A stretch of DNA of 64,000 nt from Desulfosporosinus hippei DSM 8344 (GCF_900100785.1 NZ_FNCP01000020.1:28422-92421); one strand, 5' to 3'. Positions 25,255-34,704 are shown, counted from the stretch's first letter. The notes: generated from the sequence alone by a model not told the origin. Made by a program: numbers and translations.

Positions 25255-25944
25255 TCAAATCCCATGGTAAGTTAGTTCGGTGGAGCTTGAGTCATTATAT
25301 AGTTCATACTTGAAAGTGTCCCAATCCCAATCAGTATCATTTATGTCGTTAATAGTTGTACCCTTTGCTAATTGTACCTTAAGCTTTTTATCAATGTTTA
25401 ATTCATGTTGATGACCATAAGTTTTGTATAATTCCTCAAATTCGAGAAAGTCTTCATTAAAATAATTCGCTAAGGAATCCGGCAAATACATTCTTACCTT
25501 AAACTTACTCATATCTCGCCCGTAATCAGTTAATGAAAGCCTCACATTTATTGTGGCTTCATTTGCTTTTATCTCACTAATATTGATGTCTGTATTTTTG
25601 AAATCGATTGACCTTAGTTCATTCTCCATCCCTCTAAAATAAGTGGTTTTCCCAAAATCTACTGAGCTTCGCATAATCGGTAATACAAAAGCAATTACCA
25701 TGATGAATATCAGTAATTTACTCTTTCCTGCAAACCATTTTAATTTATTCAATCCTTTTATCCCTATAAAAAGCATTGCTAATGGAATTCCCCCCGAAAG
25801 GTAGAGAACAGAATGTTCAAATCTTATCGGCCTAATAATGTATTGGATGACTGAATAAGAATCACGGGGTAGTTTAGAGGTAAACAAAACTGATATGAAA
25901 ATAAGACCTGCGTATTTTAACAATCCTTTGTAATCTTTGTCCAT
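25255..25944 (-). CDS. Hypothetical membrane protein (229 aa)
   Basis: Three membrane segments lie in the first 100 residues (GLLKYAGLIFISVLFTS, SVLYLSGGIPLAMLFIGI, LLIFIMVIAFVLPI). An extracytoplasmic domain of about 130 residues follows (SEIKANEATINVRLSLTDYG). GGAGGAATATGAT precedes the start. The family is not recognised. It is the first gene of a likely two-gene operon with 24500-25201. Confidence 0.7.
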   Translation of the reverse strand: MDKDYKGLLKYAGLIFISVLFTSKLPRDSYSVIQYIIRPIRFEHSVLYLSGGIPLAMLFIGIKGLNKLKWFAGKSKLLIFIMVIAFVLPIMRSSVDFGKTTYFRGMENELRSIDFKNTDINISEIKANEATINVRLSLTDYGRDMSKFKVRMYLPDSLANYFNEDFLEFEELYKTYGHQHELNIDKKLKVQLAKGTTINDINDTDWDWDTFKYELYNDSSSTELTYHGI

Positions 25945-26047
25945 ATCATATTCCTCCTCAACAGTCTCTAAGAAAAACCCATCAATATGCTTTCAATTCT
26001 ATATCTTATTCTACAATTCTTGGTAATTACCCTTCAACTACCTCGGC

Positions 26048-26071
26048 AAATTCGTCAGCGCTGACGAATTT
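26048..26071. repeat. AAAT-N16-ATTT palindrome, copy 4
   Basis: A perfect 24-bp palindrome with half-site AAATTCGTCAGC, lying 10 bp before a terminator-like hairpin. Its outer and length features match the four other copies; its core differs. Confidence 0.8.
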
Positions 26072-26081
26072 ACCCTAAAAC

Positions 26082-26110
26082 AAAACGGCCGTATTAACAT
26101 CGGCCGTTTT
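26082..26110. terminator. Bidirectional terminator-like hairpin
   Basis: AAAACGGCCG and its exact complement flank a 9-nt loop, with A/T runs on both sides. It lies between the operon starting at 25944 and the Uma2 relic ending at 26222, so it most likely terminates the latter (minus strand). Confidence 0.7.
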
Positions 26111-26221
26111 AGTCCTCACTATGTCGTTAGCTTTCTAAACTAAATTCACCTAAGACATCATACCTAATGGTTTTCTTAATTGAGAAAGAATCCTACAATC
26201 AGGTAATAAGTCTAAGAAAAT

Positions 26222-26695
26222 TCACCCCCCAACGGGTCGAAAAAATACCCTGTCCAGATCCAAGTCCAAACCCGGAAAATCAGGATGGGTGAATTCATCC
26301 CCCGGTCCCCCGGCAAAGACCAGAGTATAACTTCCATCATTAAATCTAAACGTTTCCAAGGTGTTCTCCTCGGGATCCACAATCCAGTAGTGAGGGATCT
26401 CTGCCTTGCGATAAATCCCCATCTTCTGTAAGCGATCTTTCCGCCGATTTGTCGGGGACATTATTTCCACCACCAAATCGCAAGCACCGTCGATCCGTTC
26501 CTGGCGCATAATCTCCCTGCGGGTTCCGGAGATAAATAATATATCCGGCTGTACTACATTACTGTTGCTCAAAGTGACATCCAAGGGAGCAAAAAAGAGT
26601 TCACCCTCCGGATCATATTCCTCAAAAAACGTCATCAACCGACGTCCCAGCTCTCGTGATAATCGCTGATGTTGCAGCGAAGGTGATGAAAAGGA
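26222..26695 (-). pseudogene. Uma2-family (DUF820) PD-(D/E)XK endonuclease, 5'-truncated
   Basis: The frame shows SPSLQHQRLSRELGRRLMTF, PLDVTLSNSNVVQPDILFIS, LVVEIMSPTNRRKDRLQKMG and YWIVDPEENTLETFRF. These are the Uma2 core with the D-I and E-I-x-S-P-x-x-x-x-x-D catalytic pattern. The frame is closed by TAA at 26696-26698 before any start, and about 35 N-terminal residues are missing. TTG or ATG codons near 26638 could start a 138-residue product lacking the first strand and helix. Uma2 copies are numerous in such genomes, and one dead copy is unsurprising. Confidence 0.75.
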
Positions 26696-26844
26696 TTATT
26701 GGTTACTAAAAATTGAACTTAACGAGATTTGAAATTGCCTTTTAGCCCGTGTGTGCCTATAATAACTTAAGAAGTGAAGATTCTGTCAAAGAATGTTAGA
26801 CTCGATAGTGAAGAATATTACAAGATAAAAAAGGAGGTTCTAGA

Positions 26845-27987
26845 ATGGAGGCGACTGGGAAGCGGTTTCTATATATTGATAACTTGCGTTTATTAGTGAT
26901 AATGCTAGTCATTATCATGCATCTCTCAGGAACTTACAGTGGCTTTGGCAGCTGGTATGTAACAGGGGGAAAGCCCGTAGGACTAATTTCAACAGTTATA
27001 TTTGGCTTTTATCAATCATTTACCCAGGGATACTTCATGGGTCTTTTATTTTTGCTTTCTGGTTTTTTTATTCCCGGGGCTTAAGATCGAAAAGGATTTT
27101 CTAAATTTATCCGAGATCGTTTTATCCGTCTTGGCATTCCAACACTCATCTATATGCTGGCGATAACTCCCATTATTTTATATGTCCAACTGGATCTCAA
27201 TTGGGCCAGACCGAAACCGAGTTTTACTTCCTATTACATTGATTACCTAGGCAGCCTACAATTTATCAGAAATTCCGGGCCAATGTGGTTTGCCTTTGCC
27301 CTCTTAATATTCTCGGTAATTTATGGTCTTGTCCGTGTTTCTGGGAAAGGTCAAAACACTTCTAAAGAAGAATTAAAACCTGAATTCAAGCACGAAATTA
27401 TTCTGATTTTAATCATATCCCTTTGTGCCTTTCTGATCAGATTGATACAACCCATTGGAACAAGTATCTTAGGAATGCAGCTTTGCCATTTCTCTCAGTA
27501 TGTGATTCTTTTTATCGTGGGTACGCTGGCCTACAGAAATAATCTTTTCTCCAAGCTTGATCCTAAGTCCGGGAAAATGTGGTTATTTTCCGGACTAATA
27601 CCTGGAACTGTCGTCTGGCTCGCAATCATGATTCTTGGCGGCGCAATTCATGGCGATCAAAGTTTTAACGGCGGACTTTCCTGGCAGGCGACAGCCTACG
27701 CTTTATGGGAGTCTTTTGTAGCAGTTTCTATGTCAATCGGACTACTTACCCTCTTTAAGGAAAAATTCAATCACCAAACTAAGCTGGTTAAAATTTTAGC
27801 GGATAATTCCTTTGCAGTCTACGTCTTTCATCCTCCAATAATCATTGCCGCCGCACAACTAATTAAACCACTGGCCTGGCTGCCTATTCTTAAATTTGCG
27901 CTACTGTGTCTGATTTGCATACCTATTTGCTTTGCCTTTACCTATTTTATTGTGAGAAGAATTCCCTTGTTAAAAAAAGTAATGTAA
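26845..27987 (+). pseudogene. Acyltransferase-3 family membrane protein with in-frame stop
   Basis: The frame begins KRFLYIDNLRLLVIMLVIIM and HLSGTYSGFGSW, runs to LLFLLSGFFIPGA, meets a TAA (27082-27084), and continues in the same frame with D-R-K-G-F-S-K-F-I-R-D-R-F-I-R-L-G-I-P. The rest runs to 27987 with about eight more helices and ends FTYFIVRRIPLLKKVM. Read through, it is a protein of about 380 residues of the acyltransferase-3 (OafB/NodX-like) group, which moves acyl groups onto sugars or lipids. GGAGG precedes ATG 26845. A single base change accounts for the stop. A restart at ATG 27154 would lack the first three helices. Confidence 0.85.
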
Positions 27988-28019
27988 AGTTATAATCTCC
28001 AGTGTCAAAACCTGATTTT

Positions 28020-28065
28020 AAGAAACAGGGGTTCAGCCTTTTTACGCTGAACCCCTTTGTTTCTT
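28020..28065. terminator. Bidirectional terminator between convergent genes
   Basis: Arms around AAACAGGGGTTCAGC / GCTGAACCCCT with flanking A and T residues, placed between the stop at 27987 (plus) and the stop at 28103 (minus). Confidence 0.75.
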
Positions 28066-28102
28066 CCGGAGGACTACCGTCCTCTCCCCAAAAATCTTCA
28101 GT

Positions 28103-29080
28103 TTAGAACATTTCTTTAGTCATTTTTTCAATCGCTTCATTGGTAGAGTCATATACTCCCGGGAATGAACTCCAATTCCCTCCCTGGGTTAAACAAGGGA
28201 TAAAGTATAACTTTCCGCAATTCCTGCAGGCCCGCTCTACTTCTTTGGCAACTATCTCCGGGGTCCAGGCGGGAAAATCAACGACACCGCTGTCGATATC
28301 CCCCATAAAGCTGATTTGACTGCCGTATTGCTTGACAAGTTCCGGGGTGTTGTTCGTGGTCATGACTCCTTGCCAGATATCTACTCCCATCTCGATCATA
28401 AAGGGAACCAGGTTAGCCGCATAGGAATCACTGTGGTGCACGATCAGCTCCACCCCATTCGCCTTATAAAAAGCGTATATTTTCTTGTAAGCCGGGAGAA
28501 AGAACTCTTCGAACATTGCGGGAGAAATGAAGGAAGATTTTTGGCTGCCCCAATCGTCGTGATGGAAAATGCAATCCGGATGGATATGATCAATCAAGGC
28601 TTTGGCATAAGCCAACTCATGTTCAGTAAGGTAATCAATGAGCTCATGCATAGCTTCCGGCTCCTCATATAAAGCCATCAAAGCATCTTCCATACTCATA
28701 AGATGATGGGTCATTTCAAATACTCCCGGAGCAACAAACAAGGTTACAAATTCCTCATTGCGATCAACCGTATTGGCATGGGCGATAGCCGCAGCCCAAG
28801 CTTCGTCGGAAGTCGGAATAACCGGGGCCTTGACGTATTTTTTCCACTCGGTAATATCCTTCAAAACTTTGTGTTCATCATCATGAACCGGGAAACCGCC
28901 CAGTTGACCTTCCGGCCATTTGAAGGTTATGCCCCAATCATTCTTAATTGTTTCCCCCAGTTGAGGAAACCTACCGCCGGGAGCTTCCATTATAAAGTGC
29001 ATAAACTCATATTGCTTGACAAATCGATCGGGATTTCCACCTTTAATCGTCTCCAATAGGTTTTGTTTCTTAGTCAGCAT
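28103..29080 (-). CDS. UroD-family methyltransferase (MtaA/MtvB-like)
   Basis: This 325-residue protein of the uroporphyrinogen-decarboxylase-like TIM-barrel superfamily is used in corrinoid-dependent methyl transfer. Visible are FHHDDWGSQKSSFISPAMFE (about 170-190), VELIVHHSDSYAANLVPFMI (about 214-233) and ISFMGDIDSGVVDF (about 255-268). Such proteins transfer methyl groups between a methylated substrate or coenzyme and the corrinoid protein. The adjacent gene (28-bp gap) encodes exactly such a corrinoid protein. The substrate (methoxy-aromatic, methylamine or another) cannot be told from sequence. AAGGAGGAAG precedes the ATG. Confidence 0.88.
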   Translation of the reverse strand: MLTKKQNLLETIKGGNPDRFVKQYEFMHFIMEAPGGRFPQLGETIKNDWGITFKWPEGQLGGFPVHDDEHKVLKDITEWKKYVKAPVIPTSDEAWAAAIAHANTVDRNEEFVTLFVAPGVFEMTHHLMSMEDALMALYEEPEAMHELIDYLTEHELAYAKALIDHIHPDCIFHHDDWGSQKSSFISPAMFEEFFLPAYKKIYAFYKANGVELIVHHSDSYAANLVPFMIEMGVDIWQGVMTTNNTPELVKQYGSQISFMGDIDSGVVDFPAWTPEIVAKEVERACRNCGKLYFIPCLTQGGNWSSFPGVYDSTNEAIEKMTKEMF

Positions 29081-29108
29081 AAATCTTCCTCCTTAAGTAG
29101 CTGCTTAT

Positions 29109-29741
29109 TTAATTCTTGGCTAGTTCAACCGCTTTAACAGCCGCACTGCCTGCATCGGGAGCAAAACCGTCTGCCCCAATTGAAGCTGCATATTCTGCTG
29201 ATACAGGCGCACCGCCGACAATAACCTTGAAGCCTGTGAGTCCGCTGGCTTTTAGGGCTTGAACGGTTTCCTGCATTTTGGTCATAGTTGTTGTTAAAAG
29301 TCCGGAACAGGCCACTATTTTTACGTTCTCATTGTCTTTAACTGCCTCTACAAATTTCGCCGGCGTAACATCTACACCCAGGTCGACCATGTCAAATCCG
29401 GCACTTCCGATCATCATGGAAACGAGATTTTTGCCGATGTCATGGAGATCACCTTCAACTGTACCGATAATGCATGTCCCTAAAGATGAGGTACTTTGAT
29501 CCTCAAACAGCGGCTTTAACACTTCCACACCCTTAGACATAGCTTTAGCGGCCATCAGCATTTCAGGCACGAATAATTCTCCAGCCGAAAACAGATCACC
29601 GACAACACGCATAGAGTCAACCATTCCTTGCAGAATATCTTTGGCAGCATTTCCTTCAGCCAAAGCTTCCTGTACCAGTCCTGGTACGAGTTTGGCTTTT
29701 CCTGCCTCTACCATCGCTTTAACTTCATTAATCTTAGACAT
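29109..29741 (-). CDS. Corrinoid-binding methyltransferase protein
   Basis: This 210-residue protein is of the MtbC/MtaC/MtvC type. It has an N-terminal helical cap domain (about 1-85, SAGELFVPEMLMAAKAM) and a C-terminal Rossmann B12 domain. The latter carries the base-off ligand motif GDLHDIGKN (His100), IGSAGFDMVDLGVDV, and a closing G-G-A-P-V-S loop. It carries the methyl group between a substrate methyltransferase and the acceptor-side enzyme. It is co-transcribed with the UroD-family enzyme and probably with the MFS gene upstream (138-bp gap). CAAGGAGG precedes the start. Confidence 0.93.
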   Translation of the reverse strand: MSKINEVKAMVEAGKAKLVPGLVQEALAEGNAAKDILQGMVDSMRVVGDLFSAGELFVPEMLMAAKAMSKGVEVLKPLFEDQSTSSLGTCIIGTVEGDLHDIGKNLVSMMIGSAGFDMVDLGVDVTPAKFVEAVKDNENVKIVACSGLLTTTMTKMQETVQALKASGLTGFKVIVGGAPVSAEYAASIGADGFAPDAGSAAVKAVELAKN

Positions 29742-29879
29742 TGTTAAATTCCTCCTTGATTGTTAATTTTGCAGCAACTTTTTTGCAGTAATCATGAGAG
29801 TAAAAACATTATATCTTAGAGTTCACGATGTTGACTAGCTTTAGAGAAGATCACATTAAGAATTTGTTTCACCGTGAAT

Positions 29880-31082
29880 TTATTGGGCAGGGGTTTGCCT
29901 TCCTGATTCCAGAGGTAGGGGTTTTTTGACTGCAAATAAGATTAAGAAGAATACTAAGATAGCTAAATATCCACCTGTCCCGAAATAGTATTGAAATCTC
30001 AAGGTAGTAATATGCAGTGGTTCCATGATGGCTGCATAAAAGTATCCGGAAAGAAATCCGCCTAAATTCATTCCAGACACAATTATAGACATAGCCATGG
30101 GAGTCTGGCTGGGATGAACTGAAGCACCGGCGAGCATATAAATTGATGACATACTAAGGGTCAGTCCAACACCCAAACACGCTTCCCCGATGATAAACAA
30201 CGTTACGCTTTGACTGAACGAAAAAATCACTTGGGAAACTATAAAAAAGACAAGTCCTATACTAAGGGTCTGACGGCCAAATTTTTGAAATACTTTGCCG
30301 AATATTGCTCCCGCCGCCATTCCTCCTACCGTCATAAACATTAGAACTACTCCGGCAACTGCAGCATTAGCTTTGATGGTCAAAAGTACCGAAGACATAT
30401 TGGTCAGAGATGGATAATCTAAAATTGTAACTATTCCAAATAATAAGCTCCAGCCAAAAACTGAGCCAGGCATTTTAAGTTTTTCCCTTGCCACACCATC
30501 AGTACCTGCAGGCATTTCTTGCTTTTGAGGTTCCGGCAGGAAAACCAATACTATTATAAAGGTAATTATGCCAAGAGCATGGGCTAAGAAGCTATAATTC
30601 CAGCCAATTGAAGCCAGAACACCGCCCAGCAATTGGAGTACAATTCCCCCGATGTTCATGACAACGCTATTGATTCCCATGACGCCGGCCTGCTTATCTT
30701 CCGGTACGAGATTAAAAATTAAAGCACTGTTCAGGGGCATAATAAGCCCCAGTCCCAAGCCAAAAAGACCTCTAGCCAACAATATCTGGTTAAAATCCTG
30801 CAAATAATAAGGAATTGCTCCTGCAATACTAAACACTAAGGTTGCAAAGAGGGCTAATGTCCTATATTTAACAGATTTTCCGGCAACACTGCCTCCTAGG
30901 ATTGATACGGGGATGGATACTAGAGCAGGAATAGTGGATACCAGCAACAGGGTACTAAAACTTATGGCGGGGAATGCTCCGCCAATCGTCGCTATGGCTG
31001 GTGTAATAGTACCGATACCCATAGCCAGAAAACCAAAGGAGAAGATGGCCAATAATACTAAAGACTGTCTTTTCTCACTCAT
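29880..31082 (-). CDS. MFS transporter
   Basis: A 400-residue, 12-TM major facilitator with LARGLFGLGLGLIMPLNSAL (motif B region, about 105-125), ALVSIPVSILGGSVAGKSVK (motif A variant), and a second-half GKVFQKFGRQ repeat of motif A. It is closest in character to small-molecule uptake or efflux MFS_1 proteins. It is the promoter-proximal gene ahead of the corrinoid and UroD-family genes. By context it may import the methylated substrate. AAAGGAAG lies before the ATG. Confidence 0.85.
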   Translation of the reverse strand: MSEKRQSLVLLAIFSFGFLAMGIGTITPAIATIGGAFPAISFSTLLLVSTIPALVSIPVSILGGSVAGKSVKYRTLALFATLVFSIAGAIPYYLQDFNQILLARGLFGLGLGLIMPLNSALIFNLVPEDKQAGVMGINSVVMNIGGIVLQLLGGVLASIGWNYSFLAHALGIITFIIVLVFLPEPQKQEMPAGTDGVAREKLKMPGSVFGWSLLFGIVTILDYPSLTNMSSVLLTIKANAAVAGVVLMFMTVGGMAAGAIFGKVFQKFGRQTLSIGLVFFIVSQVIFSFSQSVTLFIIGEACLGVGLTLSMSSIYMLAGASVHPSQTPMAMSIIVSGMNLGGFLSGYFYAAIMEPLHITTLRFQYYFGTGGYLAILVFFLILFAVKKPLPLESGRQTPAQ

Positions 31083-31168
31083 AATATCTTCCTTTCTTTA
31101 AGTTATTAATCCTTAGATCCTTATTGCAGCAATCCCCCTTCCCCACAAAATTTAATATTATTAAATTG

Positions 31169-31190
31169 TATATACATCCGTATGTATATA
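31169..31190. promoter_or_regulatory. Palindromic operator candidate upstream of the MFS-corrinoid operon
   Basis: Half-sites TATATACAT and ATGTATATA are separated by CCGT, about 90 bp upstream of the MFS start, in an AT-rich promoter-like region. No regulator gene lies adjacent, so the binding protein is unknown. Confidence 0.5.
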
Positions 31191-31338
31191 TGTCTGTATA
31201 TTCATAATAATATGAACGAAAACTTTGTCAAGTGTTTTTTTACTTTAATGTGAATTCTGATAATTAATTATCTGCATGGCTGGTCTATCAAAGCAACTAC
31301 CGATTGAATACATTTCTTTAATAGCTTTCATTTCATTT

Positions 31339-31374
31339 TTCGTTTGGTCTTTCGTTTGGTCTTTCGTTTGGTCT
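31339..31374. repeat. 12-bp tandem repeat, three perfect copies
   Basis: Three exact copies of TTCGTTTGGTCT in non-coding sequence downstream of the RND efflux operon. No function is evident. Confidence 0.85.
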
Positions 31375-31383
31375 TTCTGGAAA

Positions 31384-31421
31384 GTATGCACGAAAAGTTA
31401 TCTTTTCTGCCAGCACAAAAA
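31384..31421 (-). repeat. Terminator-associated element, copy 2
   Basis: The minus strand reads TTTTTGTGCTGGCAGAAAAG and then ATAACTTTTCGTGCATACT directly after a hairpin. It is closely similar to 22722-22763 after the terminator of an unrelated operon. Confidence 0.6.
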
Positions 31422-31456
31422 TGCCTTCCAAGCATAAATGCAAGGGAGGCATTTTT
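31417..31456. terminator. Terminator-like hairpin
   Basis: Arms AAAAATGCCTTCC and GGGAGGCATTTTT (one mismatch) around a 14-nt loop, 135-175 bp past the RND gene stop on the minus strand, ending in T residues in both directions. Confidence 0.6.
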
Positions 31457-31495
31457 AAGCATTCTGAAGTCTAAAATAGTTGAAAGACATACAGA

Positions 31496-31546
31496 CATAA
31501 GCACAAGCACCGATTCGCTTATCCGAATCCTTCGCTTGTGCTTATG
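31496..31546. terminator. Nested inverted repeat after the RND operon
   Basis: Outer arms CATAAGCACAAGC (31496-31508) and its complement (31534-31546) enclose a second inverted repeat GATTCG...CGAATC. It sits 45-95 bp past the stop at 31591. It would fold as a long two-part hairpin and may act as the first terminator or as an mRNA 3' end stabiliser. Confidence 0.55.
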
Positions 31547-31590
31547 CACAACTATCTTTCTCTAAAAAGGGTCTCTCAATACAATTATTG

Positions 31591-34500
31591 TTAATGGCAA
31601 ATCTCATTATTCGTCGCGGAGATTGGGGATGCAGGTCTTTTAGCCTTCCTGCTGAGCTTTTTCTTCATACCGTCCAGTAAAGAATAGACCACCGGAACAA
31701 CAAAGAGTGTTAATAATGTTGAAGTGATCAAACCGCCAATAACTGCATGCCCCATAGGCGCACGCATCTCAGCACCTGATCCTGAACCAATGGCAACGGG
31801 AATCATACCGAAGATCATGGCCAGAGTTGTCATAAGAATAGGTCTTAAGCGGACGGAACCTGCTTCAATCAAAGCCGCTTTTACTTCAAATCCTTCTTGC
31901 ATCTTCTGCTTGGTAAAGTCTATTAGCAGAATACCGTTTTTGGCCACCAGTCCCATCAAGAGGATGATTCCAATCAGGGACAAGATACTCAGCTCACTTC
32001 CCGCAATATACAGTCCCAGAACAGCACCGATCAGCGCCATTGGCAAAGAGAACATGATAGCAACAGGATCTAAAAAGCTTTCAAACTGCATAGCCATCAC
32101 TAAGAACATAAACAGGATACCCATCAAGAGCGCCGTTACAAGACTAGCAAAGCCTTCCTGCATCATCTCGTTCATACCTCCAACCTTTACAAAAACTCCC
32201 TCGGGAATATCCAGTTCATTAGTGAGCTTGTTCGTATACATGTTTAAAAAGTCCCCCGTAGGGATTCCTTCAACATTTGCTGAAAGCTCAATCTGAGTCA
32301 ATCTGTCATATCTATGGATAGTTGCATATGAAGTAGAAAGAACCTTCTTAGTAACATTAGCCAGGGGTATCATTCGATCATTTGAGCCATTAACTGAGCC
32401 GTTAATCGAGCCGTTAACATAAATACCATTTAGATTGTCTAAGCTCCTCCGCTGATCGTCTTTCAAGGATACCCTGACATTATACCGATCCCCTGCCCAC
32501 TCAAATTTGCCCGCATCTATTCCATCAAAAAGCGCCTGTATCGTCGTGGCTGCCAGGGATACATCAACACCTAGATCTGAAACCTTATCTCTGTCCACCT
32601 CTAGTTTAGTTTCAGTTTTCCCGGTTTTGAGATCTAACTCTACATCTTTGGCATGAGGATCCTGACTGAGCATCTTTTTCCCTTTTAGGGCTACAGCCTG
32701 CATTGCTTCCGTGTTGTTCCCCAGGATAATAAAGGAGACATCCTTACCTTCGTTGGGGCCTAAGGAACTTGCTTTTACTGCCAGTTCAATTCCAGTGATT
32801 CCTTTTAAGTCTTCCCTGACTTCTGAAGCAATCTGTTTAGCCGCTTTTTCCCGCTCTTGCTTCTCCGTTAATTTAGCATAGACTGAAATTTTGTCAGAAC
32901 TGACCGTTGTATAGACATGAGTGACTTCAGGATACTTTTTAAGTTTTTCTTCAATTTCCTTAGCTTTGTCCCCGACCGCCTGCAGTGTCAAACCCGAGTC
33001 TGTACTCACGCTAATATTTATTCCTCCTGCATCCGTGGCTGGGATAAAGCTGAAGCCCAACAGAGGAATCAACTTCATGCTGGCAACAAAAATTCCAATC
33101 GTAAAGATTAGGGTGATAAGGCGGTGATTGAGAACTACCTTTAGAAATTTAGAATAGCTTGTTCCCAATAAATCAAATTTGTCATTAAACCAGTCCAGAA
33201 AATGTCCTACAAAGGTTTTCTTCGTCTTTCTCTCAGACTTTAACAATCTGGAAGACATCATCGGCACTAAAGTGAAGGATATAAATAAGGATACCAGCAT
33301 ACTAAAGGCTACGGTAAGTCCGAATTCCACAAAATACTTGCCGATAATCCCCGAAACCATGGCAATAGGAACAAAAACCGCAACCACTGCAAAGGTTGTT
33401 GCCATTACCGCTAAGCCAATTTCTGAGGTAGCCTCTCTAGCCGCTTGCATGGGCGGCTTGCCCATATGTAGATGTCGGACAATATTCTCGATCACGACAA
33501 TAGCATCGTCAATCAGCAAGCCTACTGCTAGAGACAGGGCCATCAGTGACATGGTGTTCAGAGAAAAATCCATGACCTTCATGGCAATAAAGGTTGTAAC
33601 AATCGATGTTGGTAAGGAAATTCCACTGATCAAGGTACTTTCCCATTCCCTTAAGAAAATAAACACGATAATGATTGCCAGGATACATCCTTCAAGAATC
33701 GTTTTTACGACTTCGTCGACGGAATCACGTATCGAGACAGAATTATCCGCCACAACATCGACAGTTATTCCTTTAGGGAGAGTTCCTTTGATTAAGTCTA
33801 ATTGTTTCTTTACATTATCCGAGACAAGCACCGTATTCGAACCAGACTGTTTGATAATATCCACCCCGATGGCCTCTTTACCATCGTAATAAGAAATACT
33901 GTCCTTATCTTTAATTCCGTCCGCTACCGTCGCTACATCACGAACCTTAATCTCACGCCCCGAGCGCACTCCCACGGTGATATTATAAAAATCCTCCAGA
34001 TTCTTAACTTTGTTATCCGTCCGCAGGGATATTTCAGTTTGCCCATCCGTAACCTTTCCCCCAGGTCTTTCCATGTTGCCATTCTGGACTGCGCTGACCA
34101 TCTCCGCTGGAGCCAGACCATATTCGGCTAGCTTCTCAAGATCCAGCTTGATCTTTATCTCCCTTTCCTCTTTGCCATATACCTGAACTGAGCCTACACC
34201 GCTTACAGTGTAGAGACTCTTGGTAATAACATCATCCACAATCTTGGTTATGACACGGTTATCCATTGTACCGCTTACTGCCAGGGATAAGATAGGGGTT
34301 GCTGAGAAATCATATTTGGCAATAATCGGTTCTTCTATATCAGTAGGGAGACTTTTCCTTATGGAACTGACCTTGTCCCGCACTTCCTGGGCGGCAACAT
34401 CCGGGGATTTTGCCAGATCAAATTCAACGATTACATTGCATACACCCTCACTGATATTTGTATAAATATGCTTTACACCGGAAATTTGTCCTATAGCTTC

Positions 34501-34704
34501 TTCAACTTTCTTGGCCACATTGGTTTCCATCTGGTCAGGTGCAACCCCATGCTGTTCAATAGCCACTGTTACATAGGGAAAGTCTGCTTGTGGCATATCA
34601 TTAATACTTAAACCTCGAAAGCAAAGCATTCCGACAACCAGGAATACAATGATGATAACGGTAATAAATACAGGCCGTTTTATACTGACATTGGTTATAA
34701 ACAT
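31591..34704 (-). CDS. RND-family efflux pump (HAE1/AcrB-like) permease
   Basis: This 1037-residue protein has the full RND layout. TM1 is near residues 12-32 and a large periplasm-type loop follows. TM2-7 include FIFLREWESTLISGISLPTS and the proton-relay segment LALSLAVGLLIDDAIVVIEN with its two Asp residues. There is a second loop and TM8-12 (LIGIILLMGLVAKNGILLID). The pump exports hydrophobic or toxic compounds by proton antiport. It is preceded by its adaptor (12-bp gap) and a TetR gene. No outer-membrane factor gene is present, which fits a single-membrane Firmicute. Confidence 0.93.
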   Translation of the reverse strand: MFITNVSIKRPVFITVIIIVFLVVGMLCFRGLSINDMPQADFPYVTVAIEQHGVAPDQMETNVAKKVEEAIGQISGVKHIYTNISEGVCNVIVEFDLAKSPDVAAQEVRDKVSSIRKSLPTDIEEPIIAKYDFSATPILSLAVSGTMDNRVITKIVDDVITKSLYTVSGVGSVQVYGKEEREIKIKLDLEKLAEYGLAPAEMVSAVQNGNMERPGGKVTDGQTEISLRTDNKVKNLEDFYNITVGVRSGREIKVRDVATVADGIKDKDSISYYDGKEAIGVDIIKQSGSNTVLVSDNVKKQLDLIKGTLPKGITVDVVADNSVSIRDSVDEVVKTILEGCILAIIIVFIFLREWESTLISGISLPTSIVTTFIAMKVMDFSLNTMSLMALSLAVGLLIDDAIVVIENIVRHLHMGKPPMQAAREATSEIGLAVMATTFAVVAVFVPIAMVSGIIGKYFVEFGLTVAFSMLVSLFISFTLVPMMSSRLLKSERKTKKTFVGHFLDWFNDKFDLLGTSYSKFLKVVLNHRLITLIFTIGIFVASMKLIPLLGFSFIPATDAGGINISVSTDSGLTLQAVGDKAKEIEEKLKKYPEVTHVYTTVSSDKISVYAKLTEKQEREKAAKQIASEVREDLKGITGIELAVKASSLGPNEGKDVSFIILGNNTEAMQAVALKGKKMLSQDPHAKDVELDLKTGKTETKLEVDRDKVSDLGVDVSLAATTIQALFDGIDAGKFEWAGDRYNVRVSLKDDQRRSLDNLNGIYVNGSINGSVNGSNDRMIPLANVTKKVLSTSYATIHRYDRLTQIELSANVEGIPTGDFLNMYTNKLTNELDIPEGVFVKVGGMNEMMQEGFASLVTALLMGILFMFLVMAMQFESFLDPVAIMFSLPMALIGAVLGLYIAGSELSILSLIGIILLMGLVAKNGILLIDFTKQKMQEGFEVKAALIEAGSVRLRPILMTTLAMIFGMIPVAIGSGSGAEMRAPMGHAVIGGLITSTLLTLFVVPVVYSLLDGMKKKLSRKAKRPASPISATNNEICH

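Noticed and set aside
31724..32296. Plus-strand open frames inside the RND pump gene (also at 33179-33889).
   Set aside because: They have atypical composition and lie antisense to a clear 1037-residue RND protein; they are shadows.
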